A stretch of 64,000 nt of DNA, taken from assembly GCF_024359545.1 (NCBI RefSeq), contig NZ_JAKQZG010000005.1, positions 1-64,000 of the forward strand. The letters are read 5' to 3'. Position numbers and translations under genes: made by a program. A model generated the notes under the pieces. That model was not told the origin of the DNA, made no database searches, and saw only the letters and a list, made by a program, of their open reading frames with translations. Positions 8,414 to 17,278 of the stretch are shown piece after piece. This DNA is from Jiella marina. Lineage in GTDB: Bacteria > Pseudomonadota > Alphaproteobacteria > Rhizobiales > Rhizobiaceae. The stretch's first letter is position 1; every line of letters starts with the position of its first letter.

Positions 8414-9399
8414 CGCGGACAGTTCTTTTCCTTTCGCTCCTGATCGCCGGCCTCGCCTGTCTTAGCCTCGGCATGGGCGAACAGTCGCTTTCGCCGGCGC
8501 AGATCGGGGCAGTGCTCTTCGGCACGTCCGAGGACTCGCCCGCGGCGGCGATGATCGTCATGGATATCCGACTAACCCGGCTTCTGCTCGCGCTTCTGGC
8601 CGGCATGGTCCTGGCAGTGGCCGGCGCGTTGGCCCAGACGGTCCTGCAAAACCCGCTGGCCGAACCCGGACTTATCGGCATCAACGCCGGCGCGGCCCTT
8701 GCCGCACTTGTCGGGCTGGTCGTGTTTCGTGTCACCTCGCCTCACATCCTTGCACTTTCGGCCTTTGCCGGCGCCTTTGCCCTGGCGGTCGCGATCTATG
8801 GCCTCTCCTTGCGCGACGGTGCGAATTCGATCCGCCTCATCCTCGTCGGCATCGGCTTGAGCTCGCTTTGCGGGGCAGGCGCGAGCTTCATTTCCGCCTT
8901 TGGCGACGTCGACGCCGTGCAACGCGCCTCGGTCTGGCTTTCGGGCACGCTCTATCTGGCAAGCTGGGAGGAACTGCGAGTCCTGGCGATCGTCGTCGGC
9001 CCGGTTCTGCTGGGCCTCGGCTGTCTTACAGCCAAGCTCGATCTTCTGGCTTTCGAGACAGACGTCGCCACGGCACTCGGTCAACGGGTCGAACTGATGC
9101 GTGGAGTCTTTCTGCTTCTTTGCGCGCTGCTGTCGGCCAGTGCGGTCGCCGTAACGGGCCTGATCGGCTTCGTCGGCCTGATCGCCCCTCACATCGCACG
9201 CACCCTGGTCGGTCATGCCTCCGCCAGAATGCTGCCCATCGCAGCACTCGTCGGTGCAGGCATTCTCGTCGCCGCCGATCTCGCCGGACGCACCATTGCC
9301 GCGCCCGTGCAGCTTCCAGCCGGCCTGATCACCGCGCTCGTGGGAGCGCCCTTCTTCGCCTATCTGTTCTGGAAATCGCGCAATGCGGCTGATGCCTGA
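8410..9399 (+). CDS. Iron-siderophore ABC permease, FecCD family (second subunit)
   Basis: A 329-residue inner-membrane permease, partner of the preceding gene. It carries the same hallmarks: LTRLLLALLAGMVLAVAGALAQTVLQNPLAEPGLIGINAGAAL and GLIGFVGLIAPHIARTLVG. The start overlaps the previous stop (ATGA), and the 3' end overlaps the ATPase gene by a few codons, so all components are co-translated. Confidence 0.9.
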   Translation: MTRTVLFLSLLIAGLACLSLGMGEQSLSPAQIGAVLFGTSEDSPAAAMIVMDIRLTRLLLALLAGMVLAVAGALAQTVLQNPLAEPGLIGINAGAALAALVGLVVFRVTSPHILALSAFAGAFALAVAIYGLSLRDGANSIRLILVGIGLSSLCGAGASFISAFGDVDAVQRASVWLSGTLYLASWEELRVLAIVVGPVLLGLGCLTAKLDLLAFETDVATALGQRVELMRGVFLLLCALLSASAVAVTGLIGFVGLIAPHIARTLVGHASARMLPIAALVGAGILVAADLAGRTIAAPVQLPAGLITALVGAPFFAYLFWKSRNAADA

Positions 9400-10207
9400 A
9401 GTCTTCGCCTTGTCGGCGCGCGGCCTGAGCGTGGGCTATTCGGGCCGCCGCGTCATCGAGAACGCTGATCTCGACATCCGCGCCAATGCCCTGACGGCCC
9501 TGATCGGGCCAAACGGAAGCGGCAAGTCGACGCTCCTGCGCGCGCTCGCAAATCTGCTTCGCCCTTCGGCGGGGACGATCGCGCTGCACGGGGCACCGAT
9601 CGGAACCTATGCGCGCCGGGAGTTCGCCAAGCATCTCAGCTTCCTGCCTCAATCGCCGAAGGCACCGGACGGCATGAGCGTGAGAGACCTCGTCCGGCAA
9701 GGCCGCTATCCCCACCGTACCGTCTTCACTCGCTGGAACCATGCCGATGAGGCCGCCTGCGAACGGGCCCTGACGCTGACAGGACTTCGAGACCTGACGG
9801 ACCGGATGCTCGATACGCTGTCGGGCGGCCAGCGCCAGCGCGTCTGGATCGCGATGATCCTCGCCCAGGAGGCCGGTGTCATGCTCCTCGACGAGCCTGC
9901 CACCTATCTCGACATCGCCCATCAGCTCGACCTTCTGAGCCTTCTCCGATCCCTCGCGCGGAACGAAGGCAAAGCCGTCGTCGCCATCCTTCACGATCTG
10001 AACCATGCCCTGCGCTTTGCCGACGATCTGGTTGTCGTATCGGACGGCACGGTCGAACTCACCCGCGCACGAAACGACGACGCTTGGACGGGATCGATCG
10101 CAAAGGCCTTCTCGATCGACGCAAGGATCGTCCTTGACCCGACAGATGGGACCAGGATCATAGTGCCGACCCGATCTTTCGCGACACCGCTGATGGAGAA
10201 CGAATGA
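9383..10207 (+). CDS. Iron-siderophore ABC importer ATPase, FecE type
   Basis: A 274-residue cytoplasmic ATPase that powers the FecCD permease pair. It has Walker A GPNGSGKST, a Q-loop in FLPQSPKAP, signature LSGGQRQRVWIAMILAQ, Walker B VMLLDEPATYLD and the switch His in ILHDLNHALRFADD. Two starts are possible, ATG 9383 (chosen) or ATG 9392; both overlap the upstream permease gene. This is the last gene of the uptake operon. Prophage debris begins directly after its stop. Confidence 0.9.
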   Translation: MRLMPEVFALSARGLSVGYSGRRVIENADLDIRANALTALIGPNGSGKSTLLRALANLLRPSAGTIALHGAPIGTYARREFAKHLSFLPQSPKAPDGMSVRDLVRQGRYPHRTVFTRWNHADEAACERALTLTGLRDLTDRMLDTLSGGQRQRVWIAMILAQEAGVMLLDEPATYLDIAHQLDLLSLLRSLARNEGKAVVAILHDLNHALRFADDLVVVSDGTVELTRARNDDAWTGSIAKAFSIDARIVLDPTDGTRIIVPTRSFATPLMENE

Positions 10208-11060
10208 CGCCTGAGCGATCTGGGAGTGCCACCGTTGGCCTCGCTATCCTGCCGGGTGACATCCTCGGTGATTGGACTTCATGCCGGCATAGCCGCCATC
10301 GGCAAAGACATGGCAGCCGGATATCACGATCAAGGATCTGGCGCCGGGCTCGAACAGGATGGAGCAACGGGCAAAACGGAGGGGCAGGTCACAAAACTGA
10401 AGCTTCTCTGACGTTCTGCCGGCAGGTGCTCGCCACCGATTTCAAGGCGATGCAACGCGTCCAGCTCGGCGAGGCGCCGCAGCTCCTGAAGGTCGGCGAG
10501 AGCGGCGACTTCAAGCGCGGCACGCTCGGGGAGCGCAAGGAGAGCTATCGTATCGAGACCTACGGCCGCGTCATCGCGATCACCCGGCAGGTGCTGATCA
10601 GCGACGACCTCGATGCCTTCACCAGGATGCCGGCGATGTACGGCAACTCGATCGCGCAGCTCGAATCCGACCTGGTCTGAGACATCGTGATGTCGAACCC
10701 GGCCATGGCCAACGGCACAGCACTGTTCCATTCGACCCACAAGACACTCGGCGGGTGCGAGGCTGTCAAGGGCTCCGAGGAGGCGATGGCAGGTGTGGAG
10801 GCGGGGAAGCTGGCAGGGAGTGCGTTGAACGTCTCGAGGAGGTCGGGCAGTTGATAGACTGCGTGGAACTCGTAGCGCGCGGCGCCTACGTTGCAGCGCT
10901 CGGTGCCGCCGTTTAAGTCGGAGAAGCGCGGCGGCAGGACGTAAAACATCATCTTCCAATTGCGGCAGGCTGAATTCGGAGCCGCCCTCGATCTGCGCGC
11001 CCGTCACCATGAAGGGCAAAGCGCGGATCACCTTGCAGAGAAAGGAAACGACGCAGATGG
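10208..11060 (+). pseudogene. Prophage debris including a truncated phage major head protein
   Basis: From about 10425 to 10770 the plus strand encodes the middle of a phage major capsid or prohead-fusion protein (Mu gpT/HK97-like): LATDFKAMQRVQLGE, FKRGTLGERKESYRI, VIAITRQVLISDDLDAF. A TGA at 10678-10680 stands where the family has a Trp codon, and the frame continues beyond it as DIVMSNPAMANGTALFHSTHKTLGG before breaking down. Upstream (about 10260-10345, minus strand) is a short VFADGGYAGMK-containing piece that could be a transposase or dehydrogenase tail. From 10690 to 11050 the minus strand holds further broken phage-like segments. Nothing here looks functional. Confidence 0.65.
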
Positions 11061-11754
11061 CGGTCGCGAGCCTCAGCTAGGGGGCGTCTCGCTTATCTCT
11101 CTCCTCAGACCGCTATGGAACACATTATCACAAACTCTCTTCGTGAACGGATGGTCGCGCGGAATTGCCTGCGCCGCGCTACGCCAGGGAACGCTCGATC
11201 CCGGTTCCGTTCGCTCTGCCAAAATCCTTCAATCAGAGTATACTGTTGGAAGCGAGGCGGCTGGTGGATCAGGCGCTGTCGTATATGTGCGGTGTGTCGT
11301 CTCGAGGAGATCAAATCGAGGCGCAAGGTAGAGCAGGCCGAAGCGACCGCTTGGCCAAGCGCGATGCCGATCGTCAAGATCTTGGCCGGCCGAAGGTGAG
11401 TTCCTCGATGCGGCGCTAGGCACATCGGACCGTCACCTTTTGGCTATCGAGGCTTTTGCAAACGCCTTGATCGAGTCCGATCAAATATACAACCTCAAAA
11501 AGATCTTCCGAGTATCGGTGCGCCGCGATGCGATAAAAGCTGAATTCTTACTCATATGCTCAGTAAAAAAACGCTTTGAATGATGCCCTTGCGATCACTC
11601 TGCGTATGCAATCGGCAGATTCAAAAAATTGCCTGAAAAGAATTTTTCTTTCTTGACCGGACAGGTTTTTCACGTTGAACTGCATGCTGCAGCGCGAAAC
11701 TAGCGCTTACAAGTTTCAGCGAAGATCCGCGTGAAGAGGCAATAGGAGTTATGC
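11061..11754. other. Unassigned interval before the amide-transporter operon
   Basis: Several short overlapping open frames occur at 11100-11425, none with a recognisable domain or convincing ribosome site. They are probably an extension of the decayed phage DNA. The last 250 bp (11500-11754) are AT-richer and must carry the promoter of the ABC transporter operon; a TTGACC near 11655 could be a -35 element, but no matching -10 or sigma-54 site was found. Confidence 0.4.
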
Positions 11755-13062
11755 ATGGCTATCGATAGACGTAGGTTTTTGAAGAACTCGGCTCTTGCTG
11801 CTGGCGCTATCGCTGCGCCGCACGTCTGGATACCCGGCGTCCGCGAAGCCGGCGCTGCCAGTCTCGTCGAGGGCGAGCCGATCAAGGTCGGTATTCTTTT
11901 CTCTCTTACGGGTAGCCTCGCAGTGCCCGAAGAAGACTCGGCACTCGTGATGCAGTATGCCATAGACGAGATGAATGAGGCTGGCGGTATCAACGGACAG
12001 CCTATCGAACCGATCATCATCGATGCCAAGTCGGATTTCAAAGTCTACTCCGAAAAAGCGCGCGAACTGATCTTGCGAGACAAGGTCATTTCGATTTTCG
12101 GTTGTTATACGTCGGCAAGCCGCAAGGCGATCCTGCCGATTGTCATGCAGCAGGAGAGCCTGCTCTTCTATCCGACTTGCTACGAAGGCGCCGAGTGCAC
12201 GCAGAACACCGTCTGTACCGGGCCGCTGGCCAACCAGCACTCCAAGGACCTCATTCCGTATATGGTCGAGCAGTTCGGCCCGCGGGTGTTCTTTGTCGGT
12301 TCGAACTATGTCTGGCCGAAGGAGTCCAACAAGAACGCCAAGATCTGGCTTGAAGAAGCTGGCGGGGAGTTGCTGGGTGAGGAGTATGTTCCGCTCGGGT
12401 CTTCCGAGTTCGGTCCCGTTCTGAACAAGATCCGGGCCGCCAAGCCCGACTTCATCTTCTCCACTGTCGTCGGCGCTTCGGACATCGCGTTCCACCGCCA
12501 GTTCAAGCAGGCGGGCTTCAGTGCCGACTCGATGCCCATCGCGTCGCTGACCACCGGTGAGATCGAGACCAAGGCCATGGGCGCCGAATATGGAGCCGGA
12601 CATTTCCTCTCGGCGCCGTACTTCCAGGCTCTGAAGAATCCAACCAACGAAAAGTTCGTTGAGGGATTCTTGTCGAGCAAATACGGCAAGAACGGCACGA
12701 CTCACTACAACATGGAAGAGACCTATACTTCGGCGTACGTCTTCAAGGGCGCGCTGGAAAAGGCGATCGCCGAGCACGGCGTCGGCGACGTCACCTCGCG
12801 CCGGGTTCGCGATGCGGCCGCCGGAGTGAAGGTCTCGGCGGATGTTTCGCCCGAAGGCGAGATCTGGATCGACGAGAACAACTTCAACACCTGGCTGGTC
12901 CCGAAGATCGGGCAGTGCCAGCCTGACGGCAGCTTCAAGATCGTCAAGGAAGCGCCCGAGCACGTCGCTCCCGACCCCTACTCGATCTACCCGGATATCG
13001 GTGTCTGTACTGCAGAAGGGCTGAAGACGCCGGATGGAAACATCCGCAAGGATGTCATCTGA
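11755..13062 (+). CDS. Amide/urea-type substrate-binding protein (UrtA/FmdD/AmiC family)
   Basis: A 435-residue periplasmic binding protein of the branched-chain amino acid/urea/amide class. The N-terminus has a twin-arginine signal (DRRRFLKNSALAAGAIAAPHVW), suggesting export in folded form. The mature part shows IKVGILFSLTGSLAVPEEDSA, ISIFGCYTSASRKAILPIV and LLFYPTCYEGAEC, the pattern shared by urea-binding UrtA, the short-chain amide binder FmdD of Methylophilus and the amide sensor AmiC. The ATG at 11755 follows an AATAGGAG-like site. It heads a five-gene importer that runs into the dimethylformamidase genes, so a small amide such as DMF or formamide is the favoured ligand. Urea is the alternative, given the urease operon 12 kb away. 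Confidence 0.85.
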   Translation: MAIDRRRFLKNSALAAGAIAAPHVWIPGVREAGAASLVEGEPIKVGILFSLTGSLAVPEEDSALVMQYAIDEMNEAGGINGQPIEPIIIDAKSDFKVYSEKARELILRDKVISIFGCYTSASRKAILPIVMQQESLLFYPTCYEGAECTQNTVCTGPLANQHSKDLIPYMVEQFGPRVFFVGSNYVWPKESNKNAKIWLEEAGGELLGEEYVPLGSSEFGPVLNKIRAAKPDFIFSTVVGASDIAFHRQFKQAGFSADSMPIASLTTGEIETKAMGAEYGAGHFLSAPYFQALKNPTNEKFVEGFLSSKYGKNGTTHYNMEETYTSAYVFKGALEKAIAEHGVGDVTSRRVRDAAAGVKVSADVSPEGEIWIDENNFNTWLVPKIGQCQPDGSFKIVKEAPEHVAPDPYSIYPDIGVCTAEGLKTPDGNIRKDVI

Positions 13063-13072
13063 TCCAGCCATG

Positions 13073-13097
13073 ATCCGCGGGGTTCATCCCCGCGGAT
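13073..13097. terminator. Perfect 10-bp stem-loop between binding protein and permease genes
   Basis: ATCCGCGGGG, loop TTCAT, CCCCGCGGAT, without a T-run. Its position 10 bp after the binding-protein stop fits an attenuator or mRNA-stabilising hairpin that gives more binding protein than permease. Confidence 0.75.
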
Positions 13098-13133
13098 ACG
13101 ATCTGCCGATCACCAAGACACGGGGCGCCTCTG

Positions 13134-14015
13134 GTGGACTTCACGCTTGCATCCTTTGTGAACGCATTGATCCTCGGCTTGAGCATCGGGAGTATTTTCC
13201 TGGTTGCGGCCCTAGGTCTGACCATCATCTACGGCACCGCCGGCGTCATAAACATGGCGCATGGCGAGTTCATCATGCTGGGGGCCTATGCGTCCTACAC
13301 GCTCCAGAACTATCTTGGCGTTCCGTTCTTTCTCTGCATTCCGCTGTCCTTTGTCGTGGTGGCGCTGATCGGTCTGGTGATCGAACGGCTGCTGATCCGC
13401 TATCTCTATGACCGACCGCTCGATACGCTCTTGGCGACCTGGGGTGTCTCCCTTGTCCTGATGCAGGGCGTTCGGCTGATCTTCGGCAGCGACCCGAAAT
13501 ACATCCAGATGCCGTCCTTCCTGTCGACCAACATCGCCGCCGGGCCGATCAGTGTCTCCATCTTCCGGGTCTTCATCTTTCTGGTCGGAATCGGGCTGGT
13601 CGCAGCCGTGTGGTGGCTGTTCTACAAGACCGAGTTTGGCATCAAGCTACGCGCGGTGACCCAGAACAAGGAGATGGCGGCCTCGTTCGGCATCAACTCC
13701 GGCCAGGTCTACGCGCTGACCTTCGCGCTCGGCGCCGGCCTCGCGGGGATCGCGGGTTCGCTCTTCGGCGTCCTCAACATCGTGCTGCCGACCATGGGCA
13801 TGGGCTACGTCGTCGAGGCGTTCCTGATCGTGGTGACGGGTGGCGGCGCACTCCTCGGAAGCATTCTGGCGAGCGGCGTCACCGGCGAGGCGCAGTCGAT
13901 CTTCGCCTACATCTTCAACGATACTTTCGCGCAGTTCCTGGTCTTCGTCCTGATCGTGATCTTCCTCCGCTTCCGGCCCCAGGGGCTGATTGCGACCGGC
14001 GGGGCGCGGCGCTGA
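13134..14015 (+). CDS. Amide/urea ABC permease, LivH/UrtB type
   Basis: A 293-residue inner-membrane permease with about eight helices. LGLTIIYGTAGVINMAHGEFIMLGAYASY is the family hallmark, and FALGAGLAGIAGSLFGVLNIVLPTMG with GGGALLGSILASGVTGEAQSIF are the later conserved loops. GTG at 13134 is the only reasonable start, since the first helix begins almost immediately; the ribosome site is weak. UrtB proteins often carry a long periplasmic insertion after a signal peptide; this short form is more like FmdE/LivH. It is the first of two permeases. Confidence 0.85.
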   Translation: MDFTLASFVNALILGLSIGSIFLVAALGLTIIYGTAGVINMAHGEFIMLGAYASYTLQNYLGVPFFLCIPLSFVVVALIGLVIERLLIRYLYDRPLDTLLATWGVSLVLMQGVRLIFGSDPKYIQMPSFLSTNIAAGPISVSIFRVFIFLVGIGLVAAVWWLFYKTEFGIKLRAVTQNKEMAASFGINSGQVYALTFALGAGLAGIAGSLFGVLNIVLPTMGMGYVVEAFLIVVTGGGALLGSILASGVTGEAQSIFAYIFNDTFAQFLVFVLIVIFLRFRPQGLIATGGARR

Positions 14016-14069
14016 TGATCTGCCAGTCTGACCGAACGTCCCTCAGCGCGAACATCGGGCGATAGTACA

Positions 14070-15182
14070 ATGGAAAAGAACCTCTATCATAACCGCCTGC
14101 TTCAATGGCTCGTCTATGTGGTGTTCTTTGCCGCTCTTGCCGTGATCCCGCTGGTCATGGATGACGCGTTTCTCCTGAATCAACTCGCGACCTACGGCGT
14201 CTATGGCATGCTGGCGCTTTCGATCAGCCTGTGCTGGGGGTTCGGCGGCATCCTCAATCTGGGGCAGGGGATCGCCTTCGGCCTTGGCGCCTACGGCATG
14301 GCCATGACCATGCAGATGCAGACCCAGGACCCCGAGTACAGCCCGATCCCGCCCTTCATGCTGAACAACGGGCTCGATGCGCTGCCGGCGATCTGGGAGC
14401 CGTTCTGGAACACCGGCTTCGGCATCGCTCTGGCCCTGATCGTTCCGACGGTCTTCTATCTGATCTTCGGTGGCCTGATGTTCCAGGCGCGGGTGGCAGG
14501 GCCGTTCTTCGCCATCATGACGCTCGCTATCCTCAGCGCGCTCGCGACGCTCTTTGTTGATCTTCAGCCCTATACGAACGGTGTCAACGGCATCTCGCCC
14601 CCAGCTGCGCTCGATATCGGCGGTTTCGTCATCGACCCGTATATGAGCACGTCCTATTGGGTGGTGTTCGCGCTTCTCGTCCTGTCGACCGTCGCCGCGA
14701 AGCTTCTGACCCAAAGCCGCTTCGGGCTCATCGTCCAAGCCCTCCACAACGACTCCGAGCGGGTGCGCTTCCTCGGCTACAACGTCGCTATCTACGAGAC
14801 GCTGGTCTACGCGGCCTCGGGTCTGATCGCGGCCATCGCCGGCTGCTGCTTCGCCTTTCTGACGCAGTACGTCTCGCCGGCCCAGTTCGATGTCGGGTTC
14901 TCGATCTCGATGGTGATCTGGGCCGCGATCGGAGGCAGGAACTCGCTACTTTGGGCGATCATCGGGGCGTTCCTTGTCCAGGGGGCACAGAGCTACGTGG
15001 GTGACGAGTTCCTGAATAGCTGGATCCTGATCCTTGGCTTCTCCTTCATTCTGATCGTGCGCTTCCTGCCGGGCGGCCTCGGTGGACTGGCGGAAACGCT
15101 GCTCGGGATGGTGAGCCGCAAACGCGAGACGCAGGAAAGCCTGACCGTGGGTGCGGGCGAACCCGAGACGAGGGGAGCCTGA
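14070..15182 (+). CDS. Amide/urea ABC permease, LivM/UrtC type
   Basis: A 370-residue second permease of the importer. Hallmarks are LALSISLCWGFGGILNLGQGIAFGLGAYGMAMTM, an extracytoplasmic segment (DPEYSPIPPFMLNNGLDALP) typical of UrtC/FmdF proteins, and IWAAIGGRNSLLWAIIGAFLVQGAQSYVGDEF near the C-terminus. The ATG is at 14070. The stop (TGA 15180-15182) is directly followed by the ATG of the first ATPase at 15184. Confidence 0.85.
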   Translation: MEKNLYHNRLLQWLVYVVFFAALAVIPLVMDDAFLLNQLATYGVYGMLALSISLCWGFGGILNLGQGIAFGLGAYGMAMTMQMQTQDPEYSPIPPFMLNNGLDALPAIWEPFWNTGFGIALALIVPTVFYLIFGGLMFQARVAGPFFAIMTLAILSALATLFVDLQPYTNGVNGISPPAALDIGGFVIDPYMSTSYWVVFALLVLSTVAAKLLTQSRFGLIVQALHNDSERVRFLGYNVAIYETLVYAASGLIAAIAGCCFAFLTQYVSPAQFDVGFSISMVIWAAIGGRNSLLWAIIGAFLVQGAQSYVGDEFLNSWILILGFSFILIVRFLPGGLGGLAETLLGMVSRKRETQESLTVGAGEPETRGA

Positions 15183-15183
15183 A

Positions 15184-15942
15184 ATGGTCGGCGTTCTTGA
15201 AATCAAGGATCTGCACAAGAGCTTCGACGCGACCAAGGTCATCAACGGCTTCAGTCTCGCGGTCACCGAGATGACCCTGCAGTGCCTGGTCGGACCGAAC
15301 GGGGCCGGCAAGACCACGACCATCGACCTGATCAGCGGGCGCCAGAAGCCGACCTCCGGCGAGATCACCTTTCGCGAGGAGAACATCACCGGCCTCAGCG
15401 AGCACGAGATCGCCCGCCGGGGGATCGGCCGGAAGTTTCAGGTGCCCGCTGTGTTCCGCGAGCTGACGGTCAGGCAGAACCTCGAGGTTGCCTACAATCG
15501 CGAGACCAGCGCCGTTCGCAACATGTTCAGCTTCAAGCCGGACGGTTGCGCCAAGCGGCTGGAGGAAATTGCAGCCGATGTCGGCCTCACCGAACGACTG
15601 GGGATCAAGGCGGGGACGCTGTCCCATGGCGAGACCCAGTGGCTGGAGATTGGCATGGTGCTCATGCAGGACCCGGCGATGCTGCTCCTCGACGAGCCGG
15701 TCGCCGGCATGACCGAGCACGAGATGGACAAGACGGTCGAGATTCTCAACCGCCTGAAGAAGACCAACACGATCATCGTCGTCGAGCACGACATGGGCTT
15801 CGTGCGGCGCATCGCCGATGTCGTCACGGTCATGCACATGGGCTCGCTGCTCGCCCAGGGATCGATCGCCGACATCGAAAAGGACGAGCGGGTTCGGGAA
15901 GTCTATCTGGGCACCGAGGATGACGAGGAGAGCGTTCACTGA
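15184..15942 (+). CDS. Amide/urea ABC ATPase, LivG/UrtD type
   Basis: A 252-residue cytoplasmic ATPase. It has Walker A GPNGAGKTT, the long Q-loop region GIGRKFQVPAVFRELTVRQNLEVA typical of LivG/UrtD, a divergent signature LSHGETQWLEIGMVLMQDP, Walker B MLLLDEPVAGMT and a switch His in VVEHDMGFV. The LSHGETQWLEI signature is the one found in UrtD-type urea/amide transporters. The start at 15184 has GAGGGGAGC upstream. Its stop overlaps the next gene by one base (TGATG). Confidence 0.9.
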   Translation: MVGVLEIKDLHKSFDATKVINGFSLAVTEMTLQCLVGPNGAGKTTTIDLISGRQKPTSGEITFREENITGLSEHEIARRGIGRKFQVPAVFRELTVRQNLEVAYNRETSAVRNMFSFKPDGCAKRLEEIAADVGLTERLGIKAGTLSHGETQWLEIGMVLMQDPAMLLLDEPVAGMTEHEMDKTVEILNRLKKTNTIIVVEHDMGFVRRIADVVTVMHMGSLLAQGSIADIEKDERVREVYLGTEDDEESVH

Positions 15943-16640
15943 TGCTTATGCAGCTCGAAGACGTCAGCTCCTATTACGGCAAGACGCCGATCCTCAAGCG
16001 CATCGACCTCAACGTGCCGAAGGGCTCGTGCGTCTGCGTCCTCGGCCGCAACGGCGTCGGCAAGACGACGCTGGTGCGCACCATCATGGGGCTTGTGGAC
16101 CGCATGACCGGCAAGCTCTCGCTGTCCGGCGACGATTTGAGCAACTCGCGAACCGACGAGCGCGCCAAGCACGGGATCGGCTACATCCCGCAGGGGCGCC
16201 AGATCCTCGGCAAGTTCACCGTCCGCGAGAACATTCTGCTCGGAACCTTCGCCAAGAAGAACCGCACCTCCGAGATACCGGAAATGTGCCTGGAGCTGTT
16301 TCCCTATCTTCGCGAGAACCTCAACCGGCGGGCAGGCCTACTGTCCGGTGGCCAGCAGCAGCAGCTGGCAATCGCCAGGGCGCTCGCCGTCGACCCGCAG
16401 ATCCTGCTGCTCGACGAGCCGACCGAGGGCATCCAGCCCAACATCGTCGCGGAGATCGGCGAGACCCTGCAGATGCTCAACAAGAAGCTCGGCATCACGC
16501 TGATCCTGACCGAGCAGCACATCAAGGTGGCCCGCAAGCTGGGCGACCGTTTCGTCATGATGGACAACGGCCGGGTGGTGGAGGAGGGCGAGATCTCCGC
16601 CCTGACCGACGAGGTCGTCCACCGCCACATGACGGTTTGA
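15942..16640 (+). CDS. Amide/urea ABC ATPase, LivF/UrtE type
   Basis: A 232-residue second ATPase of the importer: Walker A GRNGVGKTT, Q-loop YIPQGRQILGKFTVRENILLG, signature LSGGQQQQLAIARALAVDP, Walker B ILLLDEPTEGIQPNIV. The EGIQPNIV ending of Walker B is characteristic of UrtE-like proteins. It completes a standard five-gene set (binding protein, two permeases, two ATPases). Only 45 bp separate it from dmfA1, which has its own strong ribosome site, so importer and enzyme are probably one transcript. Confidence 0.9.
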   Translation: MLMQLEDVSSYYGKTPILKRIDLNVPKGSCVCVLGRNGVGKTTLVRTIMGLVDRMTGKLSLSGDDLSNSRTDERAKHGIGYIPQGRQILGKFTVRENILLGTFAKKNRTSEIPEMCLELFPYLRENLNRRAGLLSGGQQQQLAIARALAVDPQILLLDEPTEGIQPNIVAEIGETLQMLNKKLGITLILTEQHIKVARKLGDRFVMMDNGRVVEEGEISALTDEVVHRHMTV

Positions 16641-16685
16641 GGCTCTGAAACACAGAAACATCGTTTGAAAACAAGGAGGATTGCA

Positions 16686-17126
16686 ATGGAACCCATTCCG
16701 CCGAAAGGCAGCCCCGAACGCGACTCGATGATCAAGGAGCACAAGGAGTGCACCGAGTCGATGAAGGGTGTCGCCGGTTTTTCGATCCTCAAATGCAAGA
16801 CCCAGGGCGACACGACCGAGCTCGAGGGCGGCGTTCACGAGCATCCCCATCTCAAGCGCGTCCTGTTGCGGATGCGCGGGGAATCCGTGGTCGGCAAGCT
16901 GATCATCGTCTGCACCAAGGTTGAAGAGGAGTGGCGGATCGCCAGGCTCTCCGGGATTCGCGGCGTTCCGCCTGAATTCGTCGGCGACAAGGTCTACACG
17001 AACGAGCAAGACGCTCAGCACGACATCTTCCTGATGCGGCTCGAGGAACTTCCCGAGACGGCCGGTATGCCCGAACACTACAATCCGGGTTGGAAGCGCC
17101 GTGATGACAACTGGCCGGTGACCTGA
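16686..17126 (+). CDS. dmfA1: N,N-dimethylformamidase small subunit
   Basis: A 146-residue protein matching the light chain of dimethylformamidase, the enzyme that hydrolyses N,N-dimethylformamide to formate and dimethylamine. The recognisable part is the C-terminal half: LKRVLLRMRGESVVGKLIIVCTKVEEEWRIARLSG, then TNEQDAQHDIFLMRLEEL. It parallels the YLQRV, GKYYIYT, YRIAEI and EEAMHAVFLKRIED segments I recall from characterised light chains. It is all-soluble with no signal peptide. AAGGAGG lies seven bases before the ATG, one of the best ribosome sites in the window. It sits directly ahead of the large subunit, the known gene order. Fast evolution makes the family match weaker than that of dmfA2, but the pairing makes it safe. 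Confidence 0.88.
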   Translation: MEPIPPKGSPERDSMIKEHKECTESMKGVAGFSILKCKTQGDTTELEGGVHEHPHLKRVLLRMRGESVVGKLIIVCTKVEEEWRIARLSGIRGVPPEFVGDKVYTNEQDAQHDIFLMRLEELPETAGMPEHYNPGWKRRDDNWPVT

Positions 17127-17278
17127 GGCCAGTGAAGCCCATGCAGGGCGAGGGCAGGCGCTAGTTCCAAAGGCGACTGCCCCGATCCATACACGCAAAT
17201 CGACATGAAGAGCTGACCCAGCGTGCCCGCAGCAGCGCGAACGGTCACTTGCGCCCAGATTTCGAGAGGAAACCAGCG

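Noticed and set aside
10258-10345. Possible transposase or dehydrogenase C-terminus (VFADGGYAGMK) on the minus strand
   Set aside because: Too short to assign, no ends of an insertion sequence, and embedded in mixed phage debris.
11115-11425. Several overlapping short open frames before the amide-transporter operon
   Set aside because: No ribosome site, no domain, and all frames compete equally.
11640-11754. Sigma-54 promoter ahead of the amide-binding-protein gene
   Set aside because: No GG-N10-GC pair with the right flanks was found, unlike the clear site at 39464.
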